DNA of 18,278 bases from Rodentolepis nana (Eukaryota > Platyhelminthes > Cestoda > Cyclophyllidea > Hymenolepididae). Shown in pieces: positions 1 through 10,046 of this stretch. Under the pieces are notes generated by a model. That model was not told the DNA's origin and did no database searches. It saw only the letters and a program-made list of their open reading frames with translations. The stretch is from positions 1 through 18,278 of the forward strand of contig UZAE01000781.1 of assembly GCA_900617975.1 (NCBI GenBank), read 5' to 3'. The number at the start of each line of letters is the position of its first letter. The first letter of the stretch is position 1. The translations under genes and the position numbers were made by a program.

Positions 1-286
1 ATTTATTTCAAATGGCAGGTGTTTTGATAGTTATCATTGGTCCTTTAGCTGACTTCGGGCTTAACAGGGGGAAGGAACGTCAAAGTAACAGGAAGACGAG
101 GGGTGGGGAACAGAAGAGTAATTTATGGGTGTAAAAGAGCCAGACAGTCACAAAGACAGAGAAAAGATCGGATGAGTACTCTGGAAGTGGAAGAATACGA
201 CATACAGTGGGGTTATGGTAGTTCGAGCCTTAAGAGTATATGTTGCCCAGAGTACACCACGTGGAGATAAGTCTATCGCACACCCC
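1..286 (-). mobile_element. SINE-like retroposon, copy 1 (tail cut by the window edge)
   Basis: The sense strand is minus: the head is at 286 and the tail at position 1. The tail-side ATTTATTTCAAATGGCAGG and the head-side CCACGTGGAG both match the other copies. About 35 bases present in the head half of other copies, between the GATGGTAG and GAGTATA motifs, are missing here. The antisense splice-donor motif is mutated to GAGATAAGT. The full (AAAT)n tail and one target-site duplicate lie outside the window. Confidence 0.85.
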
Positions 287-801
287 AAGATCACATTATT
301 TTATGGTATTAATGAATTCTGAGATTTGTGGGTAAAAAGAACGCAGTCATTCACCTAGAACGGCTGGAACTAAGTGAGGTGTTAATAATTTTTATTGCTT
401 GCAAAATGATGATACTGCGTCTGCGTGTGGAAAGTGTTTACTTAGATAACTAATTAAATAGATATTTTGTGATTTTAGCACCAACATTTTGCAATTAATC
501 GAACTTAAACTATCTGGATTTAAATTTAAAATTTAAGAATTCTATTTTGGAAGATTTTGAGTGGTTCTTTATTGTTTACGGTGTTTGGTAGTTATGCAGT
601 GAATGAATTTTAGCGTTGGGAGCCAAACCAATTCAATTTACACGCATTTCTCATCTAATTCAAGAAAGTCGAGTGTCTTTTCATAGAATTTATCCACCTA
701 CCATCGATAGAACCATATTTTTAGGAGAGAGAGTGAGTTAAGGTGGAGCTTTAACTGCTACACTTTACGAAACAAATTATCTCCATGTCGAGTAATTTGA
801 T

Positions 802-929
802 GCGCCAATCACAATGCGAATTTGTCTTCTCACGACAATGACTTGACAGTGTCTTCTAAAATTCTTACCATTCGATGCTACTCCCAAAACACCGCCTCCA
901 ATATCCCTATATGGCAACTAGTTTACAGA
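802..929. repeat. Old dispersed repeat C, copy 1
   Basis: Shares, in the same order, AATTTG, TTGACAGTG, CAT(T)CGATG, CCAATATC-CTA and AGTTTAC(C)AGA with 8409-8519. Indels lie between the blocks. The order and number of blocks make chance unlikely, but an alignment score was not computed. Confidence 0.45.
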
Positions 930-1081
930 TTAATGTAAAATATATATTCCATTATGATCATTTGCTAATAAAGTAGCTTTAAGTGTACGTATAAGATAAA
1001 GCATCGACAGCTTTCTACAAATCATATATGCAGCAAAAGAAATGGTGAGCGAAACTCAGTGATTTCCTCTTATAAACTAAA

Positions 1082-1097
1082 GGCTACTACAGTAGCC
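1082..1097. repeat. Perfect 7-base inverted repeat
   Basis: GGCTACT and AGTAGCC are separated by two bases, forming a compact palindrome of unknown role. Confidence 0.5.
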
Positions 1098-1762
1098 CTC
1101 CACTTTGACATCATTTCCCAAATCGTTTGTACATCCAGATAAACTTCATTCACCTAGAGTTCGGCTTATTGGTGACAGTTGCAGTTGGTGTTGAATTTAA
1201 GGAGCAAATGATAGCACACATCTGCCTCTTCTTAATGTATCTTTTAGCAGATAATTTTATATTAATGTATTAGTGGGGGAATCACTTACATCCAACATCA
1301 ACCATGATTAATAGATTTAACTCACACTATGGAAGCCTCGAAAGATTAGTTAGTATAATTGGCACTTTTTGTGTCATATCATTGACAGATTAACGGAACG
1401 AAACAGAGTGACATGTCTTTAATCAAGGCAAATCATAGTACTCACCTATCTTATATGATACTTTTAACTCCTAAAATGATCAATTACCTCATTCAAGGAC
1501 AATATTTCGATAATTGTTAAACTCATCATTACGTACGTTAAAGCATATTATCGTGTCTCTTTCATAATAATGGTCCGTAAAGAAACATTAGGGAAGAGAT
1601 CACTTAACAGCAGGGCAATTGTTGCAGAAAAAAATGATCCATGGGAAATTTTAGAGTGTATAATATAAATTGAGCAGATAATTTTCAGATGTTTTAAATA
1701 TGAATATAAGATACGCATTAAATAAAGTTGGTACATAGGGCGAGGAGGCGGTTACAATTACC

Positions 1763-1805
1763 ACTTCCCCCTCCCCCTCCCGCCCAACCAACCTCCCCCC
1801 CCCCC
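1763..1805 (-). other. C-rich tract with G-quadruplex motif on the minus strand
   Basis: The plus strand has C runs at 1767-1771, 1773-1777, 1779-1781 and 1783-1785, separated by single bases, then C11 at 1795-1805. On the minus strand this satisfies the canonical four-run G-quadruplex pattern with one-base loops. It is a sharp exception in AT-rich DNA. Confidence 0.6.
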
Positions 1806-1992
1806 ACCAACCTCGAACTTGAAGCATGGAGGTAAATGCACTTTTCGGTATAGCCAGCAAATATCACTATCCATATCCACATTAACTCCGAGCGGAATAG
1901 ATAAAGCTCTAGCATGGTGGCTAAATTAGCACCTCCAGTGTATCGTAGATGGTGGTTAGAATCAATTTGCAGGAAAAAGTAAAATTAATTAG

Positions 1993-2454
1993 AGTACTTA
2001 TAAGCTTAATATCAAAGTACCCGAAGGGCTGTTGCTATATAAACGTAATTGAGTTTTTATGAGTTATGACACTTTGGTTCTGGTTATAAATGTCTTCGAT
2101 ATATCGTAACGGTAAATACAAGTGCAATTAAGAATCATTTATTCTAAGAATTAAGCTCAAAGAAAATAGAAAGTACACACTTGGAACTAAATTATTTAAA
2201 ATGGTAAATTAATTTTTAATTGTTTTTTTAATGAGTTATGAACTCTTGATGATGATTTAAAACACAAGAGTGACGAGGAACCAATCTTAGGAATTAAACG
2301 AGAATAAAATAGAAATAAAATATTAAATTAATTTTCCGCTTATTTATAAAATTACCTTTAGATAATCTAAGTTGAGAACCACAGGCCTTGATAGTGATGC
2401 TATTGGTGTAGTTATTCACTCATAATATTACGTTATTAAGCAGAAAATTGACAG
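1993..2454. repeat. 462-base direct duplication, left copy
   Basis: This copy matches 2677-3138 with no insertions or deletions (constant offset 684). By eye I count six substitutions, all near the ends, and about 320 central bases are identical. It is AT-rich with no coding frame and no obvious terminal inverted repeats. Confidence 0.95.
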
Positions 2455-2676
2455 GTAAATCAAAACCCAGAATGAAATGAATGCATCATTCATAAGTATA
2501 TGAATAACTATCCCATGGAATGTTAATGCTTTTAAAAAAGGTTGATTGAAAGGGTATGTAATTTAAATAGTATAGAACTAAATAGGTTATTTATTCTTTC
2601 TGGGTTTCCTCCAGTATCCTGATCAATTGCAATGAATTATCAGAGGGATTCAAACAATTTAATTGGCGTAAATGGC

Positions 2677-3138
2677 AGTACTTATGAGCTTAATATCAAA
2701 GTATCCGAAGGGCTGTTGCTATATAAACGTAATTGAGTTTTTATGAGTTATGACACTTTGGTTCTGGTTGTAAATGTCTTCGATATATCGTAACGGTAAA
2801 TACAAGTGCAATTAAGAATCATTTATTCTAAGAATTAAGCTCAAAGAAAATAGAAAGTACACACTTGGAACTAAATTATTTAAAATGGTAAATTAATTTT
2901 TAATTGTTTTTTTAATGAGTTATGAACTCTTGATGATGATTTAAAACACAAGAGTGACGAGGAACCAATCTTAGGAATTAAACGAGAATAAAATAGAAAT
3001 AAAATATTAAATTAATTTTCCGCTTATTTATAAAATTACCTTTAGATAATCTAAGTTGAGAACCACAGGCCTTGATAGTGATGCTATTGGTGCAGTTATT
3101 CACTCCTAATATTACCTTATTAAGCAGAAAATTGACAG
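2677..3138. repeat. 462-base direct duplication, right copy
   Basis: Second copy of 1993-2454, in the same orientation. It is separated from the first by 222 bases (2455-2676) that contain a 10-base inverted repeat, AAACCCAGAA at 2463-2472 and TTCTGGGTTT at 2598-2607. The breakpoints share only AG, so a short-homology tandem event with a spacer, or recent transposition of an unknown element, is possible. Confidence 0.95.
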
Positions 3139-4708
3139 CTCACAAAATAGATTTTGCTTAAATACAAAAATTATCTAGCCTTAATTTTAAAAGATAGATA
3201 AAATCAGTGCCTAATGTCTTACCTCATAAATGGCAATTACAGCATATCTTTAAAACTTGTGCTCAATATTTTCCTCCCTAATTAGTAACGAATGATAGCA
3301 CTGTAGACGCAGATTATTGACACCTTCAGAATCTTTGAACCAGTCGATTTACAAGTTGGATTGTCTGACTTGGTGTATCTTTTATAACTGTCATTAATAG
3401 CTCCTTTTGGCTCTGTAATAAGATTAATTATAACGCAAAACATTACTGATCTTCTCACACCAACTAGTGAAACTCAGTAAAGCTCTACTCAATTCATAAG
3501 TTCCAATTAATTTAAGCCGAGTTAAGTGAGTTTTGCGCTAGGGAAAAATAGAGTAGCATAGTTCATTAAGATGCTGTGCCAATAGACAATTGGGTATGCC
3601 TTTACATACTAAAGGTTATTTACATTTGAAGTAAGTTAGGGTTCGCAATTACTTCGAATTGTTTAACCAGTTCGAATTTAGGTATAAACAACGGCATAAT
3701 GTAATTCAATTCTCCATAAATTTTAAGGTTAAAACTTTTTTTGCACAAGATTTGAAGCATCAAATACACTGAAATACATGTTTTCTAAGTGGGAATCAAA
3801 TGGGCGAATGCAGATAATATATGAACAGGAATGAATCAGAAGTGGCGGAAATTATCATCCTAACAACTTTTGATTTCCAAATTATAATTGTAATTAGCGC
3901 TTAGTTAGAGCATTTCATAGTAGTAATGTAATTAACTCAAAGTTAATTATAGCTCAATGGTTATATTACTTCTTTATGCAAAGTGCGGTTTTCCGCAACG
4001 AAATAGACATTTTGATCACGATAATGCAATTCTGAGGTTTCTGTCGTAACAGGACACCATTTCAACAACATAGAAATTTAGTTAATCTCCTGATGCCGAA
4101 ACCTCGGAACAATCATGTATCACAAAATTAGTCGCAGTGCTATTCTACCAAGGAGAACGGACAACTCAAGTGGAAATAATTGCTGAGTTATTAAAAATGA
4201 AAAAAAACTTTCAGAAGTATTGGCTTGAGATTTTCTTGATTAGTGTTGACTAAGAGGAATATAAAAGAATATTTGTATGGTTATAAAACAATTATTAAAC
4301 GATAATTAAGAATTTGAATTACCACGTCATGTTAGTACTTTGCTCTGTTTTCATAGACTGCGGTTTGACTAAAAAATTAGGCCAACACTGTAATGAAAGT
4401 AAAATAAATAAAAAAATTGTGGAATTTTCTTACCGTTTTAATTTCCACGATTGCTTCCAACTACTGCCAGAAGATCTTTTAGTCCTCTCCTCACTTATAT
4501 ATTTAAATGTAAATTTATTCTTGGAATTAAGAAATAAAAAATGAACCTTCTTATAGTGGAATCATAATTGCAATTGAAAACAATAAAATCTAATGTGAAT
4601 TAATATTCAAATAAGAAATAATAATATGGCGTGTATGGAATTTGGCTGTCAATATACCCGCAACTTCAAAAAAATGGATGAAAAATAGCCTTCAAAGGGC
4701 ATTGTGGG
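3139..4708. other. AT-rich spacer, no gene supported
   Basis: The only notable frame is on the plus strand, ATG 4329 to stop 4544 (71 residues, beginning MLVLCSVFIDCGL). It is hydrophobic at the start like a signal peptide but otherwise unrecognised and in AT-rich codons. I rate it as probable chance. Confidence 0.55.
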
Positions 4709-4911
4709 AGAACACAACACTAACGTGGCTGAACCAATGAATCATAGGCACACTAGGGCAGTCTAAAACTAGTCAACAAGGGAGGTTGTGCAGATGATCG
4801 CGATAGGGAGCAGGTGAGTGCGTGAGCACTGTAATATCTCAGCCAATCAACAATCAATAGTCACGGCATGTACCGCGTGCCCAAAATGTATCCCACTGAG
4901 ACATCTTTGTG
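4709..4911. repeat. Old dispersed repeat B, copy 1
   Basis: Shares ordered blocks with 6766-6929: AGAACACA/AGAGCACA, TGGCTGAACCA, CTCAGCCAATC followed by CAAT and TAGTC, GTGCCCAAAAT, and CTTTGTG. Spacing differs by about 40 bases, so the copies are old and carry indels. The block is less AT-rich than its flanks. No coding frame or terminal repeats were seen. Confidence 0.5.
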
Positions 4912-6765
4912 TCAGTAACACACACAAAACAAATAAATGTATTCCACTTGATACGTCAGTTTCCTCGAAGCTGTTGAGGTAGCTAAGCCAACCTCAGGGG
5001 TCTTTCCATACAAGGGGATCTTACTGAAGACAATTCACTGCTTGTTCGTGCATCAATCCACAGCAGAACTATGGCATGTGCAGTTTGAAACCTGAATAAA
5101 TATAAATTAATGCATCTATTTTACCCAATTATATGTTTAACTATATTAACTATACGCTTAGCAAAACCATAATGAAGATGAGGTATTTAAATATAAAATT
5201 TAACCAAATTTAGAATAACTATTTCCTATTTCCTCGTGCAATACTAAAATGAAGTAGTTAATTCATTATATTGTCTTCATTATATCATTGGAAAATCTAA
5301 AGATCAACTTCTCCTTGTAGAAAAATAGAATCTCTCCTTCCACTCGCCACTCTATTTTTCTGCTAATTTTGACATATGACAGATCTGTCTGAGGCTTCAA
5401 AATTGAATATTTAATGGAAAGAAGTTGCTCGAAAATAGACTGAGAGAGGAAATTTACTATTTTGACACATTAGTTGTAGTTGAAAGTTTAAAGGCAAAAA
5501 AGCAGACAAGGCAAATGGAATAGGTGGTAGTGCATTCATGGAAGTGATCCTATTCGAGTTGAAAAGGAGAAAAATGTGGACTAAGGGAGCGATTTCCTCA
5601 AGATCTGCAAAATCCTGTCATTTTCACTTATTCGATACTGAATTATAACATCAAGTGATATTACTGATTGAAAACAAATTTATAATTTTGTTTTTATTTT
5701 GCTTGAATTAAAGGCTCGCCTTTATCCAAAAAATCTATTCAATAAAAGAACCATGAGCACTATCTTTGTAACAACAATGGAGGAATTGATTAAAAAATCG
5801 GAAATTTGGATTGTCCAAATGTCTTCTCGGAATCTTAAATATGAAATCTTCTCCACTTTAACAAACCTCTACGCAATACCGATTCCATAATGAAATGTAG
5901 AATATTTTTCATCTTTTAGATTTACTCACATCAAACTACCACTTTTATATCATTGGCTTTCGTAGCCTTTTGAACATAGATCCAACCTTGATCCTTATTC
6001 CCTTTTAATCCTAATCATTGAAGTGGAGTTTGCAAACCATAGAAGGACGTTGATCCAGGAAATTCTCTCGATCCCACCTTTGTGATTTATTAAACAGAGT
6101 CATTCTTACTGCTTAATACTAATTATCTAATTACCACCGAAGTCTTTCATAGAACAAAAGATCTATGAAAATAGTCACGCATATATCGATCAAAAGCTGT
6201 CATTACCCCGTTTCTACAATTTCTCTATCCTCCTCAACGTCTTTCAAATGTCAATCTTCACAAGTTGACATACATATTGTTGTTAACGTAAACATGCATA
6301 TATATCCTCTAACGTTGTCAATGTCTCTCTTAGTAAAGTGAATTGTTTCGTTTAACGAATATTGGTGATGAAAAGCAAAAATGAGTGCTTAAAAGCTCCA
6401 TAAAATAATAAATTGTGCAATATTTCATTGTCTTAAATTCTACGGTATTTTAAAAGTAATATTGAGAAAAAATAGAAACTTTAAGGCAATTTATTCAGAG
6501 TTATTTCTAATCATATAATATCTTGTGGAGGGTACTAATTATTAACTGAGTTTCATGAATTACGTCTATAATTACTCAACTTTAAATAACAGCTCAATTT
6601 CTAATTTAAAGGTATGCCCATTAATATAAATCGACAAATAACAGCAGTTCACACCTTTATATTGCTTAAATAGTTTCTAATGAAATAATTCTTCATATAA
6701 GATAAAAATGAAGCGTAAATCTAAAAAAACTTGATTAACAGAAACATGATTCCTCAGACTTGTGT
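4912..6765. other. AT-rich spacer, no gene seen
   Basis: Holds the 11-base inverted repeat at 5319-5361 and a 6-base inverted pair TGAGGT/ACCTCA near 4975-4996. A TTG-started plus-strand frame near 5699-5890 has an ATG-started part of only 45 codons and no recognisable domain. Confidence 0.55.
5319..5361. repeat. Perfect 11-base inverted repeat with 21-base loop
   Basis: AGAAAAATAGA at 5319-5329 pairs exactly with TCTATTTTTCT at 5351-5361. No gene or element boundary is recognised nearby, so function is unknown. Confidence 0.5.
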
Positions 6766-6929
6766 AGAGCACAAAGTTAAAATGGCTGAACCAGGAAATG
6801 TCATGCGCGCTTGAGCAATCCGGAACATGTGGCGCATCGTGGGTGTAGAGAGCCCTCAGTCAATCGGCAATAACTAGTCGTTGTGTGGTCGACGTGGCCA
6901 AAATTGTAGTCAAATGATTAAGCTTTGTG
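6766..6929. repeat. Old dispersed repeat B, copy 2
   Basis: Diverged copy of 4709-4911 in the same orientation. TGGCTGAACCA is at 6783, CTCAGTCAATCGGCAA at 6855, GTGGCCAAAAT near 6894 and CTTTGTG at 6923-6929. An ATG within it (ATGGCTGAACCA) opens only ten codons before a stop. Confidence 0.5.
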
Positions 6930-7504
6930 CCATTGTCTCACAATCAGAGTTAAAACACTCTCCACTCTGTTTTTGGCCAGATAGGAATGCTTATGTTTAG
7001 TTAAAGCATCTTTGAGTAGCGTCAACCACAGACTCCTAATTGCAGCTAACTTTTCACTTTAACGTAAATTAGAAACAAATGCCTTTAATTGCATTATGAT
7101 TTAATCAAATTAAATCATTATGGACCTATAAAATATCCAGTTGATTCTTAACGACAAACTCCCATACTTTATACAATGTATCGCTTTGATCATATTTATA
7201 GTTGGAATAATGTATAAGCCATGCCACTTAGGCAACATATGTGGATTTTTCATGCAAAAAAACAGGACAGTTGAATGCGATGAACAAAATCTTTTTTCAG
7301 TGAAAGTTCAGTGAGATCAAAGTTCTCAAGTCGGCTTTTCTCCCTGTCTTCATGCATTCACACCTGTGTCAAAATAATTACAACTAATCAAGCTGTCCTC
7401 TCCCTGACATCTCCTGGGTCCCTTTTTATGGTCAACAATGCCTTAGGCAAAGATAAGATGAGTTCTTTGCCCATCATAATGATGGTAATTATAACTTAAG
7501 GATC

Positions 7505-7528
7505 TTTTCTGTGACAGAGCACAGAAAA
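7505..7528. repeat. Perfect 9-base-stem hairpin
   Basis: TTTTCTGTG at 7505-7513 and CACAGAAAA at 7520-7528 are exact complements around the loop ACAGAG. There is no T run after it to suggest a Pol III end. Confidence 0.5.
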
Positions 7529-7607
7529 CAAGTACTTCCTGACGAAAACGTGTGAGAGAGAGATTTGAGGATATCAGCAGAGAAAAATAGAGGCTTGTTC
7601 AAATCAC

Positions 7608-7619
7608 GAGTGGCCACTC
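7608..7619. repeat. 12-base perfect palindrome
   Basis: GAGTGGCCACTC is fully self-complementary. It lies about 80 bases beyond the hairpin at 7505-7528. Confidence 0.45.
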
Positions 7620-7920
7620 ATGTCTTTCTGACCTTCGGATCTTAATGTACTTCAATGGCTAATGGGGTTGCTGTAGGTCAAACGAAATTTGACTTTAAAA
7701 ATTATGTCTGCAAATAACTTATTCCAAGAGGCGCTTAGTTTTCTAATACTTTGGAATTGTGCATTTTAAGATTTGACACCCGAGCATTTATCATCCATTT
7801 ATGTACGGTATTTCCTTTTCTGCGCGCGATCCACGATCTTTCACAATTTCAACTTACTTTTTCAACAATTTTTTTGGAAGAAAGGATAGTAGGGGCCGAA
7901 AAAATCTGACCACCTAAATA

Positions 7921-8237
7921 TTTTTATTGAATGGTAGGCTTTATGACAGTAATCATCAGCCCGTTAGTTGACTTCATGCTTCACAGAGGGGAAGGAATAT
8001 CAAAGTGAAAAAAGTCGAGAGGGAGGGGGGGGGGAACAGAAGAGTGTTTCAAAGACGAAGGTTGAAAAGGTAGAAAAAAGGTGAGTTGAGTACTGGGAAG
8101 TAGTGGAATATGACATACAGTGGGGTGATGGTAGTTTGAAGTGAAAAGTTAAATGCTGGTTAATAGACTTTTTTGTCGTATGAGTATACGTTGCCCAGGA
8201 TGCACCACGTGGAGGTAAATCTATCACACACCCCCCT
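7921..8237 (-). mobile_element. SINE-like retroposon, copy 2, with 10-base target-site duplication
   Basis: This copy lies between two exact repeats of CACCTAAATA at 7911-7920 and 8238-8247, so both ends are defined. The sense strand is minus. The A-rich tail is degenerate (TTTTTATTG on the plus strand). A G10 run at 8025-8034 expands the polypurine stretch common to the family. The middle, where other copies carry GACAGACA repeats, is shortened. Read on the minus strand, the head keeps the open frame IDLPPRGASWATYTH. Confidence 0.9.
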
Positions 8238-8408
8238 CACCTAAATAATAATAATACTTATGTTCAATTTTTTTCCAAATGAAGGCATGATTTAATTAAT
8301 TTAAAACGAAGAAACTTGCTTGCAATTTTCTCTGCGCAATTTTTAATAAAGTAAATTTATTTCGTTATTCTAAGTGAAAGTTATGCAATTGGCTATCAGC
8401 ACATTATG

Positions 8409-8519
8409 GCGTGATCAATCGCACAAGTCAATTTGCCAATTGACAGTGACAACGACGTCATATCGATGTGAGAGAGAAGCACCAATATCTCTAACCTAAT
8501 GCAGTGCCAGTTTACCAGA
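8409..8519. repeat. Old dispersed repeat C, copy 2
   Basis: Diverged partner of 802-929. It ends 12 bases before the ATG of the signal-peptide-like ORF at 8531. It could be a shared repeat or, less likely, a duplicated promoter or 5' UTR. Confidence 0.45.
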
Positions 8520-8530
8520 CTGTATCTACG

Positions 8531-8812
8531 ATGGCCTTTCAGTACAGACATCTAGTCACCATGTCTCATCCGTACATTCTATTGATTTTAGCAACTTTTA
8601 TGAATTCTTGTTATGGATTCGCGATAGACCTACCTCCACGTGGTGTTTCCTGGGCAACGTATACTCATACGGCAAAAAAGTCTTTTAACCGGCAGTTGAC
8701 TTCTCACTTCAAACTACCATCACCCCACTGTATGTCGAATTCGACCACTTCAACAGTACTCATCTTACCTTTTCTCTGCCTTTGTGTCCGTCTGTCTCTT
8801 TTACATCTGTGA
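8531..8812 (+). CDS. Doubtful secreted-protein ORF or first exon, running into retroposon copy 3
   Basis: ATG at 8531 has A at -3 and G at +4; a second ATG at 8561 (ACCATG) also has a strong context. The second start reads MSHPYILLILATFMNSC, a good signal-peptide shape. The next residues enter the head of retroposon copy 3 and continue through it in frame (AIDLPPRGVSWATYTH and onward) to a stop at 8812, 93 codons in all from 8531. The last part is therefore element sequence. Either this is a signal-peptide exon of a gene into which the element inserted, or an accidental ORF. No downstream exon was recognised. The upstream 8409-8519 is itself an old repeat, which weakens the case. Confidence 0.2.
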   Translation: MAFQYRHLVTMSHPYILLILATFMNSCYGFAIDLPPRGVSWATYTHTAKKSFNRQLTSHFKLPSPHCMSNSTTSTVLILPFLCLCVRLSLLHL

Positions 8813-8937
8813 ATCACTCTATTATTCCCCCTCCCGAATTCCTCTCACTTTGATGTCACTCCCCTCTGTGAAGTACGGAGTCAGCTAAAGGGCCAATGAT
8901 AACTATCAAAACGCCAGCCATTTGAAATAAATAAATA
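8614..8937 (+). mobile_element. SINE-like retroposon, copy 3
   Basis: The sense strand is plus, ending in the tail AAATAAATAAATAAAT. AATTCTTG occurs just before the head (8603-8610) and just after the tail (8938-8945). It continues as TTA on the left and CTGTTA on the right, so the duplication is probably 11 bases with a 3-base difference. The head frame is open and joined in frame to the upstream signal-peptide-like ORF at 8531. TTTT runs at 8770-8773 and 8799-8802 would be expected to stop RNA polymerase III. Confidence 0.88.
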
Positions 8938-9028
8938 AATTCTTGCTGTTAACTCACGCAGGATTTACACTACTTTCCGAGTTCAATCTCTATTCTCAAG
9001 AGTTGTCTCTAAACGTTAACATTTTGTT

Positions 9029-9056
9029 CCCCTCTCCCCCCCCTCCCAACCTCCCC
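9029..9056 (-). other. Second C-rich tract with G-quadruplex motif on the minus strand
   Basis: C runs at 9029-9032, 9036-9043, 9045-9047 and 9053-9056 give four minus-strand G runs with loops of five bases or fewer. It follows retroposon copy 3 by about 90 bases. Confidence 0.5.
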
Positions 9057-9346
9057 ATCATGTTGAGGCGTAAAGGGCACATTCTCTAAATTATTTGCCA
9101 TCATTTACATACATTTTGAAATATTATACTTGACATCTGTCAACCTTTGCCAGTCACTCAAACAAACGCCAGTTATTTCAAAATAGTTAGGTAAATCGCT
9201 TACCTCAATTACCAATGAAAACAGTGAAGATGAATGGTGGAGTATTGCCACATTTATGATTCAATCAAGTATCGGATAACCTCACGTACCGCAACTAAAG
9301 ACAATGTTTCAATGTTTGAATGACAAATTGGTATTTATAAGTTTAG

Positions 9347-9699
9347 CTATCTTTGGCAATTTTTGTCGTTAGCATTAATTATACGCACCTTGATCACCTT
9401 GTTGTAAAGTCCCTCAACAACTCTCAATATACCCACTCTTACATCCCCCCATGCTTCTACACCCATTGTTAATATCCCTGCTAATAAATCTCCCACATCC
9501 TCGACGAATGCTATACTCCCTCCCACTTCTACATTCCAGTTCTTCCACTCAGATAATGTTGACTCTATTTTCCCCGAAATCTTTCATATCTTGCTCTGAT
9601 GCCCATCCCGCTTGTTGTGGCCAGAGGATTAGCTTCGCCTTTTCACTGATGGATCATCTACAATTATTGAGCGCTTCCTTCCATCTAAAAATGCCCTAG
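9347..9699. other. Unexplained block open on both strands
   Basis: On the plus strand, an ATG at 9451 opens 82 codons to 9699, leucine- and serine-rich and not recognised. On the minus strand, a start-less frame from 9583 to the stop at 9347 runs 78 codons, including DVGDLLAGILTMGVEAWGDV. The block is less AT-rich than its neighbours. A decayed element or exon is possible, but I cannot name a family. Confidence 0.2.
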
Positions 9700-10046
9700 A
9701 GGGAGGAAGGGGGAATAATTGTGGAGCACATAATCTCATCATTATTGAACTAGGAAGTCTCATGGGTACTCGAACGTTTCGGAGGGTGCTGGCGTGCATG
9801 TACCAGGCTTCTCTGCTAACCGCCTATAGTATTCATTGCAGTTACTTTAAAAGTATACAATTACTAATCGTCTTTGCCATGAGGATAATTTCTTTAAGTG
9901 ATATACTCGTCATATATCTGTTTCTTCCAAATCATTGAGGAAGCTTAACTAATTTCGCGAGTCTTTGGATTTTGAGAAACAATCAAGCCCTATTCATGTA
10001 GCAATTCGCTACAGAATCATAAAATCTAAAAGTGTAGGAAGTCAAT

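Larger units (their letters stand above)
287..1992. other. AT-rich spacer, no gene seen
   Basis: No coding frame beyond chance. It contains old repeat C (802-929), a small palindrome (1082-1097) and the C-rich tract (1763-1805). Minus-strand frames around 1650-1915 exist only because of the C-rich tract. Confidence 0.6.
6930..7910. other. Spacer with hairpins, no gene seen
   Basis: About 7310-7660 is less AT-rich than its surroundings and includes the hairpin at 7505-7528 and the palindrome at 7608-7619. Frames there are short and lack good starts. It may be remains of an unknown element, but there is nothing to name. Confidence 0.5.

Noticed and set aside
1651..1915. Two minus-strand frames with Gly-rich segments
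   Set aside because: They exist because the C-rich tract translates as glycine and lacks stops.
4329..4544. 71-residue plus-strand ORF with a hydrophobic start
   Set aside because: Very AT-rich codons, no domain, no supporting context; such lengths occur by chance. Recorded under the spacer entry.
5699..5890. 63-codon plus-strand frame
   Set aside because: Starts with TTG; the ATG-started part is only 45 codons with no recognisable features.
7311..7499. 62-codon plus-strand frame
   Set aside because: GTG start, no domain and no splice signals that join it to anything.
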